Assembly: GCA_031772625.1 (NCBI GenBank)
Contig: CM062818.1
Coordinates: forward strand, 1,276,692,277 to 1,276,756,276
DNA: 64,000 nt
Reading direction: 5' to 3'
DNA from: Pinus tabuliformis
Taxonomy: Eukaryota > Streptophyta > Pinopsida > Pinales > Pinaceae
Shown here: piece after piece, positions 35,460-46,235 of the stretch
Numbering within the stretch: position 1 is the stretch's first letter
Layout: every line of letters starts with the position of its first letter
Notes under the pieces: generated by a model
The model's database searches: none
What the model was told of the DNA's origin: nothing
What the model saw: only the letters and a program-made list of their open reading frames with translations
Translations under genes and position numbers: made by a program

Positions 35460-36700
35460 TGTAATATTTATTTATAAAGCTTTTTCGTATTTTTCTGAAA
35501 ATTGTTTTTTATAAATTTTTATTCCAACATTTTTGCCAAAATCCTCGAAATTACCCTAAAATGCACTATAAATAGGAACCCAGAAATTATACAAGCACGA
35601 CTATTTTGGAAAATAAAATACTATAACTATATTGATAATTTGCAAAAGTAAACCCAAAAATTTGAATAACATAAGAAAAAACAGCGCAAGGAATGACTTC
35701 GTTTAATTTATTATAATATACCATGCATAGTACAACTGGAAATATCTAAGACAAATAGAAGATAAGCTAACTGAGGGGACCTTCAAATATTATGATGCTA
35801 TGCCGATCTCAATCTCTCAAATCTCCACAATCGCTGCAATATCTTCCGACGAAAGTTGCCATTGAATAAAAAAAAACACAAAAAAACGATGAACCTCCAA
35901 TTGAGGACCTGAATGGTACTCACTCCAAAGCTCTAGGAAACTCCTAATGAAGTCTCCTCAAGAAGTATTGGGTTTCTGTCCAACAATTAATAACATACCC
36001 GAGGGTTTCCGTCCTGGGGCTATTGAAGTAGAGAACAAGGTTCTCAAACCTCTCACACAAGACTATGTTGAAATCTAAGATGTCTTGTAATGGCCTCCTC
36101 TTTCTCTTTTTATAGATATGATGGACCACTCTAGAACTTCCTATTTTGTTATTATTTAAATCATTGAGCACATTTCTCTATTTTTATTTCATTTAAAATA
36201 TATTTTTAATGTGAGAAAATGTTAAATTAACCACCATGCCTTCTGAGGCCACTGAAAATCACTTCTAACCACCCCATCTTGTAGATTTTCTCGTTCTGGT
36301 TCCAACTAGCTATTATACTAAGGTGTTATGCCAAGTATTTCTCTTGAAATGCCACCTTAACCGTAATTAATTGAGTTAGGCACAATAATAACCCCATGTT
36401 AAATGTGTTATGCCAAGTATTCTTCTTGAAATGCTACTTTAACCGTAATTAATTGAGTTAGGGACAATAATAACCCTATGATAAAGGAATTATCAGAATT
36501 TAATGGAACAAGAAGAAATTTGTATTGAATCAATCGTGATAATGGATTATGGCAAGTGAACTCCTTTAGACCTCATAAAATATCTCCAAAAACCTTTAAG
36601 TATGCTAATGAAGTAAACCTACACCTGTGACTTATCTACGTCCAACGCTGAAAATCCATGCTGACCGTGCCATAAAAACACCAGGGAAAAAAAACATCCA
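35460..36700 (-). repeat. 5' LTR-like repeat of the PDS5-carrying element
   Basis: Partner of 29240-30451. Minus-strand TATA box at 36107-36114. It carries an extra 82-bp tandem duplication (36323-36404 and 36405-36486, GTGTTATGCCAAGTATT...) absent from the other copy, so the two repeats have changed independently. Confidence 0.65.
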
Positions 36701-38217
36701 TATTAATAGATTATTTATGCATACCCAACCAAAAACAAAATCAAGTCTAATGTCGAAGTTGCGAGTTTTAATCACAAAAATGTTAATTTTCGAAACAAAG
36801 ATTGCTTCAGTGTAAAGCATGAAATGTTTATGGCCTTTAAATCCAGCAAACAAATTAAGAAGTTACAGTGGTTGAAGTTATATGGCCTTTAAACCCAGAA
36901 CATATGTGCAGTGTAAAATTTTGATTTCTTTAAATTAAAAAGTAGAGAAAAGTTTGCAGGGAGCATTTCTATCGAGCGATATAGATGAAAGAGACGAATC
37001 TTCGTGATCGAATCCCTAGCCTGTTACTTTAGAGAGTAAAGGTAGGCCCCTTTGTCGTAAGAAAATAGCGGCAGAGTTGCTCCTTTGCATCTTACTCTTA
37101 TTAATATTTAGGTGCAACCCAAAAAATTATGGGGCTAGTTGCTAGATTTGGGAATTTTATGAGCCATAACCATTTATGTTTCTGTCTGAACTAGCGACAA
37201 TCCAGCTTTGCAAATCGCTGCTTCATGCCAATTGACTCCAACGCATATGACAGCGACGACGGGCAAGTAGATTAATAGCTAATTTGTAAGTTACCACCCC
37301 CTGCCATAATTGTCGCGCAACACCTGAAATTTCGCCCTGCGAACTGGATATCTCTACTACCATGCTTTTTTGTGGAATTCTTGTCTTAATGCACCGTCGT
37401 GCTGAGCGTAACTTCCACAACAATTGTCTACCGAAACTTATTTTTTGTCCCAACGTGGTGACGCTATTGGAGCGATGAACATTATTATACATGGGGTTGA
37501 TTTGGGAAATTCCATGGTCAAATTCTCATATAAATTATCTATAGTGATTGGCTTAAGAGGCTCTCCATGAACTCTGTATAATTTAAATATTTTAAATTGG
37601 GCATATATATATATATAAAGTAAAATAATAATAAAAATAAAAATGATTAGTAGTATTGAGAATTTATTTTTTGACTTATAATATTTACGTGGAAATTAAA
37701 TCAGTGTCAAGAAATTTGATCTGTCTTCGCTCAGTAGATTCGGAATTAAAATGAATCTATGTTGATTTAATCATTATAAAATTATTGCCTAGAAATACTC
37801 TCCAACCCATAATAAAAACTCTGAGTTAAAATGAGTCTATGTTGATTTAATCATTATAAAGTTATTGCCTAGATATACTCTCCAACCCATAATAAAATTG
37901 TAAAAATAGTAATAATATTCATTTATTTATTAATAATTTTTATTCAAATCTATAAAATGAACATGTAATTCAATAAAATTATAATATTTTTATAAAAGTG
38001 AAAATAAAAATCTATTTTAAATAAATTTATTTATAATTATAATCATTAATGTAAAATAGACTTATCATAAAAAAAAAAAAAAATGAATTATAAATAAATA
38101 ATGGATTGGATTCTCCATCGTGACAATGTTGAATTACAAGTAACCAAATACTTCAATTTACCAATTAGTAGAATCTAAATTAACTCGATTCTACACACAC
38201 TAGCTACTATGTAGCCT
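36701..38217. other. Stretch without recognisable genes
   Basis: Contains an 80-bp tandem duplication at 37741-37896 (ATGA/GTCTATGTTGATTTAA twice) and AT-rich sequence. No protein similarity. Minus-strand open stretch 37223-37492 has no counterpart I recognise. Confidence 0.5.
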
Positions 38218-39238
38218 TTGCTTCAAATGAAAAGCCCATACAACGTCATTGCATTGCGGGATGGCGAGGACTATTTCCTATCTGGCATAGGGCAGAAGAA
38301 ATGGGTTTATCTGGAAATTGTGCAGATGAATGGAGAAGATATATACAGTCCCGAAGATATATATAGTCCCTTTGCAGGGCGGGACTGTGCCAGAATGAGG
38401 GCGGAGATTACATCACATGGGATGGTATATTACACAACAACTCGGTGGTCGTTGCCGATACATATAGGTACATATTCACTTCCATGCACTCATTTACACA
38501 GTCATGTTGGTTCTATAGAATATGGAAATTAAAGGTTCCATATAAGATTATACTATATTCTTGCTTTATATTCACTTCCATGCACTCATTTACACAATCA
38601 TGTTGGTTCTATAGAATATGGAAATTAAAGGTTCCTTATATAATATTATACTATATTCTTGGTTGGTTTGGCACGACAAGACTTTGACATGGGAGAATCT
38701 AAGGAAAAAAGGTATGGAGGGGCTTAGTAGATGCTCACTCTGCAAAAATGCACTGGAGACAAACATACATATGCTCTTGGATTGCCTGATTATTGTGCAG
38801 GTTTGGCGCTTCATCATGATACAAAACAACATCCCTTTCAGACAATTCACGTCCATAGAACAATGTTTCAACTGGTGGTTGGCGCGTGGCGGTCATCTAC
38901 AAGCTATACCTCTATTCATTTTCTGGGAAGTATGGAAAGCTCGTAATGGTTTTATATTTGAAAATTATGAAATCGACACTTTCAGGATTTTATACAAAAT
39001 TGGAACTTGGATGGACACTACAGGAACAGTTTCACAGAGAGTTAAGGATCTTTCGATCCGAAATTCTCCTCCTCAAATTATGTTTCTTGCAGGTTTCTTT
39101 GATGGGGCGACACAGCAGGGACAATGTGGATGTGGGGTATGGCTCAGATTGGATTACAAGACACACTACAAAATCTCATGGAATGCAGGTACAAGTACTA
39201 ACATGAGGGCAGAGGTAATAGCACTATGGATCTTATAA
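38218..39238 (+). pseudogene. L1-type LINE ORF2 C-terminal fragment
   Basis: The plus strand carries the end of a LINE ORF2. A zf-RVT-type zinc-binding region (LTWENLRKKGMEGLSRCSLC, then ETNIHMLLDC) spans 38680-38780. An RNase H start (GFFDGATQQGQCGCGVW, first Asp kept) begins at about 39090 and runs to NMRAEVIALWIL (catalytic Glu kept), where the fragment stops. Residues match the intact LINE at 52 kb in order but with much divergence. A 96-bp tandem duplication (38472-38567 and 38568-38663), a multiple of three, lies just before the zinc region. The RT and endonuclease parts are missing. Confidence 0.85.
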
Positions 39239-40089
39239 CATTATCTCTTGACCAATGGATCTTATAAACATGTTTAACATAATATAAATGTATCATGGCT
39301 ATTGATTAGCCAAAAAGTATAATTTATCATTGAAATTCAAAAATACATTATTTTTATTTTTCATGACTTATAAGAGGTTAGACATTATGTTTTGCTCAAT
39401 AAATTTTATAAAGTTGAAATTAAAATTATATATATAGTTAAGTAATGTGACTCTTAAATTAATTGGAACCTCTGACATGCAGTTTTTTAAACCACACTAT
39501 TCAGGATTTTAACCACACAACAAAACACCTTATTACTATCATGGCAACCAAAAAAATTATCATTATATTTAAAATATTTTTTATATTATATTAAAATATT
39601 TAATATCACATTTGATTTTTTCATCATTATTAAAATATATATCATCAAATTTAAAATTATTTTAAATTTAACAATAAAATATATTATTTTGAAGTATATT
39701 AATTTTAAATCAAATAATATGCAACACTTTAATAAAAGGGTATAGAGAAGAAGATGCTTATCAACCAACAAAACAAACTATTATTTAATTTTTAAACATG
39801 TATATCAAATTGTGATTATCATTAATTTTTAAATATTTATTAAAAATAGAGTTGTTTTTTTGAGATTTTTTGAAGCTTTTTTGGTTTGATTTCTTTAAAA
39901 TTTGGTAGGATTTTATTGAAATCACAAGTTTGATGTGTAATCTCTACACAATCCAAATACCCTAGGGGTTCATATATAAAATTAAAAAATCAATTTAAAT
40001 AACACAAATCAAATTTTCACCTCAAATTTTTAAGCCAAATTTAACATAAAAAAATCAAAAACATCACACTAAAAACAAATCCATTAAAA
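39239..40089. other. AT-rich gap after the L1 fragment
   Basis: The part 39270-39420 (CATGGCTATTGATTAGCC, TATAATTTATCATTGAAATTC) resembles 61595-61690. No coding signal. Confidence 0.5.
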
Positions 40090-40440
40090 ATGAGAGCTTC
40101 GCATCATTTTCAATTCTGGGACCGACCAATAAATGAGTCTACTATTCCCCTGGTCGATATCGCCATTTATATTATAATAATAAAAAATCTTTATCTAATG
40201 ACTACACCGAATATTCGCCATACCAGTGACGTAAAGCGGTTCATGCCCATTTGGGAGCGTTTGGACCAACATGATAGATAGCACAAAATAATATTTAGAT
40301 TCCCTGACAAGGACGTTAAACCCAGATTCTTAAGTGATGTCGCATGGAAAAGGCTGCAAGTTCTAAAGTTCATTGCTTTGTGTGTTACATTGTCGTATTC
40401 TTGGAAATGTGAAATGGAAGGTATTAAACAAAGGTGTCGT
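40090..40440 (+). CDS. Unrecognised open stretch, possible gene fragment
   Basis: An open plus-strand run begins MRASHHFQFWDRPINES and continues through MPIWERLDQHDR to a stop at 40279. The same frame then reads on as HKIIFRFPDKDVKPRFLSDV and AWKRLQVLKFIALCVTLSYS to about 40420. One stop in about 110 codons of varied composition is suggestive of a decayed exon. I do not recognise the family, and no start context or splice sites could be settled. Confidence 0.25.
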
Positions 40441-40469
40441 TTATGGAGGGTTTATGGAGGGTTAAAAGT

Positions 40470-40571
40470 GGCTGGAATTTGAGTAAAAAAATTTCAAAAA
40501 ATTGGCTGGAATTTGAGTAAAAAAATTTCAAAAAATTGGCTGGAATTTGAATAAAAAAATTTCAAAAAATT
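40470..40571. repeat. 34-bp tandem repeat, three copies
   Basis: GGCTGGAATTTGAGTAAAAA and its continuation repeat at 40470, 40504 and 40538 with one substitution. It is at the head of a family F block 5 copy (40600-40770), and a single unit of similar sequence occurs at 57845. Confidence 0.95.
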
Positions 40572-40819
40572 TTGTAAAAACAATTTTGAATCGTGTTTTT
40601 GATGGTAGAAATAGATTCAGCACCATCAAAAACTTTTAAAACACCTAAAATTTTGAAGTTTAATAACTATAATTTACAAAAATCTTTACCAAATTTTCTC
40701 TAAATATAAACAAAATTTCCATAACTTTCTTATCAACTCCTTGGCCTCATTACACTACGCGTTAAAGAAATCGAATACAATACCCGATAATTGTTATGGT
40801 AAATAGTCGAGCGGTGGGG

Positions 40820-40912
40820 CCGCTCACGTGTCTTCCAGACTGGGTACTGACAGATCAGATGGTCGGTGAGTGTGCCAAGATGGTCGTCCATTCAGGTGTG
40901 GCCAGGGGTTAA
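40820..40912. repeat. GC-richer block shared with 43350-43425
   Basis: CTGGGTACTGACAGATCAGA, TGGTCGGTGA, TGCCAAGATGG and GTCAGGTG/TTCAGGTG recur at 43352-43425. The block follows a G-box CACGTG at 40826-40831. Unlike its AT-rich surroundings it is about half G+C, so it could be an old promoter segment. Confidence 0.75.
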
Positions 40913-41060
40913 ATTTGACGGGTCCCCTTGCCCATCATGGATTTTTTTAATGACGATCTTATTTTTAAACAACCCTTCATATTACTTTTAATATTTCATT
41001 TTACCCGTTTTTTCTACTTAAAAGCAAAAAACACAATGTATATCTGCAAACCCTGAAGCG

Positions 41061-41130
41061 AATGCAATTAAACTTTGAAGAGAATAGGGTTTGCAGTGAA
41101 TGCAATTAAACTTTGAAGATAATAGGGTAA
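41061..41130. repeat. 38-bp tandem duplication
   Basis: AATGCAATTAAACTTTGAAG at 41061 and again at 41099, each followed by A.AATAGGGT. Confidence 0.95.
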
Positions 41131-41294
41131 AAAACAACGTGCCATTGCTAAAAATAAATTTCCAAAATTTCCTTTTTAATTAAATTTATTTTTCAGAAAA
41201 TGGAACATTTTGGTTTAAATTGCAATAAGATTTTGCTGAAATGATGTCTAACCTGTGGATATTAGATATTTTCAGTGAAGGTATTCAAATGCAA

Positions 41295-41527
41295 GTAAAG
41301 GCTAGTTGAACTACTACTTAGTTAAAGGAGGAGCGAGCTTAGTCCCGCAAGAATTCCATGGAGGAGGGAAAAGATTCCATGAAATCGAACATTCTGAAAG
41401 TAAAGGCCAGTTGAACTGCTACTCAGTTAAAGGAGGAGCGAGCTTCGTCCCGCGAGAATTCCATGGAGGAGGGAAAAGATTCCATGAAATCGAACATTCT
41501 AAGCGAATTACAAGAAGATTTTGTTAA
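41295..41527 (+). CDS. Open frame with two 35-residue direct repeats, unrecognised
   Basis: Two copies of a 105-bp unit (41295-41399 and 41400-41500) lie in one open frame. Each encodes a 35-residue block containing VKGGAS, then VP.EFHGGGKRFHEIEHS. Copy 1 reads NYYLVKGGASLVPQEFHGGG and copy 2 NCYSVKGGASFVPREFHGGG. Of the base changes, several alter amino acids, so there is no strong sign of purifying selection. The period being a multiple of three, and no stop in either copy, make a coding exon possible. I know no family with this repeat. ATG at 41306 has no special context. It may equally be non-coding. Confidence 0.35.
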
Positions 41528-41681
41528 AAAGGATGTCTATGCTCCACATATCAGAATTTGCATGTATAAATTATTCAAATATATTAAAATCTACTCGAAC
41601 TTACCCAAATTTAGGTGAAGCCTTTGCTTGAGGAAAGTCTAGTACTAGTGAGGGACAATATGAAGAGGGGCCTTCTCGTAT

Positions 41682-41990
41682 TAGAATCCACACCTTACAC
41701 TGTTGGTCACTCTCCAATATTTCAGGGAAATACCATTTCACATGATACTTTGTCTTTTATTTATTTTTATTAGAATCCACACATCACACTGTTGGTCACT
41801 CTACAATATTTTATAGAAATACCACTTGCTAGGATACTTAGTCCTTTATTTTTCAGATTTAGAATCTACACTTGCTAGGATACTTAGTCCTTTATTTTTC
41901 AGATTTAGAATCTACACCTTAGACTTTTGGTCACTCTGGACTATTTTCTGGGAGCACCACTTTACATGATACTACATCTTTATTTCTTCA
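41682..41990. repeat. 89-bp tandem repeat, three and a half copies
   Basis: Units begin TTAGAATC.ACAC at 41682, 41771, 41860 and (46 bp later) 41906. They share CACTGTTGGTCACTCT and a ...GATACT.AGTCCTTTATTT end. The short last spacing suggests an unequal exchange. Confidence 0.88.
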
Positions 41991-42078
41991 GTATGGGAGA
42001 AATATTTGATGTAAATACCACTTCACAGGGAAACTTCATAGAACCTCTAATTCTAGCAGGAAACTGTAGACCATTTTA

Positions 42079-42649
42079 CTAGGATAACATCACATAAGTA
42101 TTGTCTCTTTCAGCATTTCTGACTTTAGCTCGAATTTTGAGAGGCCTCATCATCTCGTTGTCTTCGTGATCCACAATCTGCAATTACACACATAAATGAT
42201 TTTAATAAACTGTATCAAATTTTAATAGAAAACTAAAGTATCAAATTTGAACATGGAAAATAGGGCTTACATGAAATTGATAAAGAGAGTGGGGCCCTAC
42301 ACTTGCATTAAAGGGATAACAACGCTGAAATTCTGAGAGAGAAAACTGGACAAGAATAACGGTCATATACCCAGGTTCCATCTTAAACAAGTTTTTCCAT
42401 CCATGCAGGAGCTGCACGACTTTTCCAGTTGCGTATTTCTCTATATCCCTCAAATCAAGCAGCACTTTAATTCCTGCAGTCCTTAAGATTGGCAAATAGA
42501 GAACTGAGTGTCATAGAGAGGGTGCTCATATGACCATGTGGTTGAGGTTCTATCACTACAATAGGCTTGTAGTTGGCTTCTCCATACTTTAACGAAACCT
42601 TGGGAGGTCCACTGCTGTAAACCTCTTGAAGGCCCATTTTGACTGCCAT
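42079..42649 (-). pseudogene. Unrecognised two-exon gene fragment
   Basis: The minus strand has an ATG at 42649 (MAVKMGLQEVYSSGPPKVSL) open for 60 codons to 42467. A second frame (42506-42271: GIKVLLDLRDIEKYATGKV, VVQLLHGWKNLFKMEPGYM, then CYPFNASVGPHSLYQFH) overlaps it. That second frame ends in a donor CAT|GTAAGC. A 93-bp intron (42178-42270) with acceptor AATTGCAG follows. The next exon continues in frame, IVDHEDNEMMRPLKIRAKV, to a stop at 42079. Splice sites, phase and non-random composition support a real gene origin. The frame switch near 42500 suggests a frameshift. I cannot name the family. Confidence 0.5.
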
Positions 42650-43304
42650 AACTGAAAAACTTCTATAAATTTGATTTTGAGAAGCTCTGAGTCAATCACC
42701 TTGCAACAATGGTGATCTCCTCTTACTTTAATCTTGTCTTCAAAGAGAATGAACAATGAAAATTGCTCATCTATCGCCCTCTTTTGCTTTTGCTTTGTAT
42801 TTAATTAGGATGCCTCTCTCCCACAGTCCCACTCTTTAGTTCTCATGATTCAACATTATAAACACAAGCAACATATTAATGATGAATGTAGAAGTTGATT
42901 CTCAATTAATGCAAACCGCCATTTAGAAAACGAATATAAGATTTTGTTGACACAAGTTATCTGGAACGTACCAAAATACACTGCATTGCGTGTTTTTGAT
43001 GATAAGAACTAACCCCAAACAAACCAAAGTAGTAAGGTGAAGTAGGGGTTACACACAAGTAGGCTGTCAGAAGAATCAACCACTCCACATATCCCAGTAC
43101 GAACGAGATATACATAAAAATATATATATAATATATATAAATTTCGAAACTTTTAAGCTTTTTATATACCCATAATTTTGACATTTAAAAAAATTGTTTG
43201 CCAGTTAACCCTGACGTGTTCATTTGAGAATAAACTGTATTTTACTAGTAAAAAGTGGAAAAACGGGCATACGGGCGTCAATTTTAAAGTCTGGGTGTGG
43301 CTGA

Positions 43305-43467
43305 TAACCTTTCGGTGGCCGCCGGCAATTTTAGTCAAAGAAAACTCGGCGTCTGGGTACTGACAGATCAGATGGTCGGTGACAGTGCCAAGATGGCCGT
43401 CCAGTCAGGTGGGGCCGGTAACCTTTCGGCGGCCGCCGGCAATTTTAGTCAAAGAAAACTCGGCGTA
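43305..43467. repeat. 48-bp GC-rich direct repeat, two copies
   Basis: TAACCTTTCGG, GGCCGCCGGCAATTTTAG and TCAAAGAAAACTCGGCGT occur at 43305-43352 and 43419-43467, 114 bp apart, flanking the block shared with 40830. CpG-rich compared with its surroundings. Confidence 0.93.
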
Positions 43468-43639
43468 AGTTGATGATTTAGATTTCTTAAATCAATTAAA
43501 GGTTTATATTAATTCTAAATCTAGAATCGCATTGAAAACGTTTTTTCATAAATATAATTTTAATTTTTTATATAATTCTACTCAAATTAAAATTAAAAAT
43601 TGAATGACGTTTATCCGTACCAACATCAATGAGAACGGA

Positions 43640-44120
43640 TTATGCATATCTTTTCTTCAATTGGCCAAGGCTGTAGACGAAAAGTTAAATTTCTTATTTA
43701 CTCTTCCTGATGGGAAAATGAAATTTGGATTTTTTTTTTTTAATAAAGTGAATTTCAATGCCATTTTTTAAACTTAACAGGTACAACTCTGTTTAGGAGG
43801 CAAACATAGCAATATACATGTATAAATTGAGCCTTTTGAAGTGAATCATGTAATTTCCTTGAAATCAAAACAGCCGTCTTTATTAAGTGAATTGCTCCAC
43901 AACCTACAAAGCAAAATTATCCAATTTTTTATTTCAGTTGCTAATTGCGTGATGCAAGTTTTGGCTTATATAATGGTCCCCAATCAATTTTTTGTTTTAC
44001 TTATTAATTTTTTTAATTAGCAAAATGATTTAATTTACTTATTAATTTTTTTAGTTAGCAAAATGATTTAATTTACTTATTAATTTTTTAGTTAGCAAAA
44101 TGATTTAACTCCTTTTCATG
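43640..44120. repeat. Dispersed repeat family F, copy 3 (blocks 1-4)
   Basis: Collinear with 19060-19520 over its whole length, including TTTGAAGTGAATCATGTAAT and TTATATAATGGTCCCCAATC. It ends in three 38-bp tandem units (ACTTATTAATTTTT at 43999, 44037 and 44075) not present in the other copies. Confidence 0.8.
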
Positions 44121-44208
44121 TTAGAGTCTAAAATTGTTTACACAAGAAAATACAGAAACAAAACATTTTTATAAATTGTTAGTAGACAAGCCACCACTCA
44201 ATCCATGG

Positions 44209-45404
44209 TGTAAGGACTTGCGGTTCTTACCACGACCTCCAGCACGAAGTGCGACCAAGTTCGGCGATGAACGAAGGTTGGCGAAAGTGAGAAGTGTGAG
44301 TCCTTAACCGAGGTGTGTGAAGGATATGTGATAATAATGCATGGAGGAGGACAAGCGAGGAGTTTATAGGCGTGGGGAGCGAAGGCTCAACCCATGAGCC
44401 GACCACATACATTGTAGAGGAAATGCGTTGAAGTGTTCGCCGACCAACACTTAGGCAAGAGACCAAACGATGCATGAGGGCGTTGGCAAGTCGACTAGGC
44501 AGCCAAGACTTGCGCAACGCACCGTATATATTATGTGCGATGGAGGTTCATTTCACAATTGCTAAAGCAAGTGAGTCTTCTACGAAGAAGTGTGAGTTAA
44601 AGGGCCGCAACAAGAGGAGAAGGCACAGGTCGTATGCACCCAAGTCTTAGGCAGCTCGTTTAGGCAGCACAAGAACGAAGGCGAGAAGCGTCGGTGCACG
44701 GGTGAAGGCGCCAGGCGCCCGCGGTTGGCACGGGTTCTTGGGTAGCTCGGGTGAGCACCCGCCTGTCGTGTAGAAGCAAACAGCGCGGTGGAACTCGGGT
44801 GAAGGTGCCGGTTGTTGGGCGTGGGTGGCGACTCGTGTGACGGCGTGCCCGCCCATCGTTCAAAGGTGTTCTTGGGTGAGGTCGCTCGTCGGTTGTACAA
44901 AGGTATGCACGAGCGACTCAGGTGAGGTCACCCACCCGTCGTGCAAGGAGAACAAGGTTCGGTTGTGAAGTGCGGAAGGCAGCTCATGTGATGGCGCGCC
45001 CGCCCGACTTGGGCAAAGGATCTTGGTTATCACATGGAGGTGTGATGAAGATGTAAAATTGGCTAAGTATGAAACTTGGTGTTTCCAAGTATACTTGTAA
45101 AGCTTTGTAATATTGAAAGACTGTATAATATATTATTCGGGCAGACTCATTGTTCAGGGAGTTGCCCCTCCCTTTATACTGTGCAATTGTGTTCTTCATG
45201 TATAATTGCTGATGATAATGAATGTGTATGAGTGTTCATTGGTACAAAGGAAACATAATATTACTTGGTTGCGAAAAACAAACTAAGTAGACTAATGGTT
45301 AGGCGTAGTCCATGAACATAAGTATTGGTGAAAAGAAAGTGTTTGGTGGTGCCACACCTTGCCAAGTACGGTTGAAAGACTACCGTAGGCCTCGGGGCGT
45401 GACA
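44209..45404 (+). repeat. 5' LTR of the non-autonomous element
   Basis: 1196 bp, TGTAAGGACT...GGGGCGTGACA. TATA-like TATATATTA at 44525-44533. GC-rich in its first 750 bp, which gives spurious long open frames on the minus strand (44227-44900). Confidence 0.93.
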
Positions 45405-45406
45405 GG

Positions 45407-45418
45407 TGGTATCAGAGC
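45407..45418 (+). promoter_or_regulatory. Primer-binding site for initiator tRNA-Met
   Basis: TGGTATCAGAGC, two bases after the 5' LTR end. Confidence 0.95.
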
Positions 45419-45540
45419 TCGGTTGAAGCTAGTGTTGAAGATTGAAGTTGCTGATCTTCACTTCGTAATAGGTGATATTGAAGCTTATTCAGGGTTGAAG
45501 AAGCTTGACAGTTGATGACAGTGGAAGCAGGTACTTGTAG

Positions 45541-46235
45541 GTGAAGGAAGCTGGTTTCACATACAAGTGGAACAAGAGCTGGTTCATGGTTGCAGGGAAC
45601 TTGGTGAAGCTAGTGAATGGTGAAACAGGTTTAGCAGAGGTGAAGCTTAGTGCTTGGGCCAAGCTGAACGACAAGGCATGGCAGGTTTGGAAGAATGCGA
45701 AGGGAAGCTCTTGCTTACCTTATACAGGTTGAAGCGGATGAAAGAAGAGAATCCCCAGATTCGAGAGAAACTTGAAGTCTTGGAAAAGAATGTTGAAGAC
45801 GAACTTCTTCAACTTGGTTGGACAATGGAGCAAGATGAAGTTGCAGATTGTGCCGACAAGGAAGAGGAAGCCGTGATGTTTGAGGATGTTGCAGATATGA
45901 CAACGATGGAGGATGAACTTGAGATTAATCAAGTTGGACCAGGATCGTGCAGTTTGCAGACATGGATGGATGAGGATACTCACATGGAGGAGTCTTATGA
46001 TGATGATGATGAAGTAAGTATTGATACTTGTGTTTCACTTGAGCATTTGGTAGATGAACCGTATGCAGGGAAGAGCAAAGCCGGTTTTCCGATGCAAGGG
46101 AGCATCTTACCATGGATGTCTATGATGAAACCTTGTATGGAGAAGCAAGGATTGTTGACTGTTGTAGGACTTGTTGGGGTTGTTTGTGACCTTGAGGTAG
46201 AAGGTACAAAGGCCCGTGACAAGGGAGGAACATGA
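45541..46235 (+). pseudogene. Element-encoded acidic protein of unknown function
   Basis: Two overlapping frames look like one former protein with a shift near 45690. The first reads NKSWFMVAGNLVKLVNGE, then LSAWAKLNDKAWQVWKNAKG. The second continues LLLTLYRLKRMKEENPQIRE, a helical stretch with heptad-like Leu/Val spacing, then an acidic run (DEDTHMEESYDDDDE) and ends at 46235. It occupies the place of gag, about 140 bp after the primer-binding site, but shows no capsid fold signature or zinc knuckle. It may be a highly diverged gag or a captured host segment. No database family comes to mind. Confidence 0.45.

Larger units (their letters stand above)
29240..36700 (-). mobile_element. Probable non-autonomous LTR element carrying a host gene fragment
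   Basis: Two direct repeats of about 1.2 kb (29240-30451 and 35460-36700) flank some 5 kb. Inside the left repeat edge, on the minus strand, lies a purine tract GGGGTGGGAGG (30457-30467). Inside the right repeat edge lies a 10-of-12 match to the tRNA-Met primer-binding site (35447-35458). Each repeat has a minus-strand TATA box TATAAAAAG. This is the layout of a minus-strand LTR element. The interior holds no gag, RT or integrase that I can see, but it does hold a PDS5 fragment. No target duplication was found (right flank TATTA), and the left LTR border is uncertain. An alternative is a segmental duplication flanking a gene fragment. Confidence 0.6.

Noticed and set aside
44227-44900. Several overlapping minus-strand open frames of 60-106 codons
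   Set aside because: They lie inside the GC-rich part of an LTR and are repeated with frame-changing differences in the other LTR (47926-48557). Composition, not coding, explains them.
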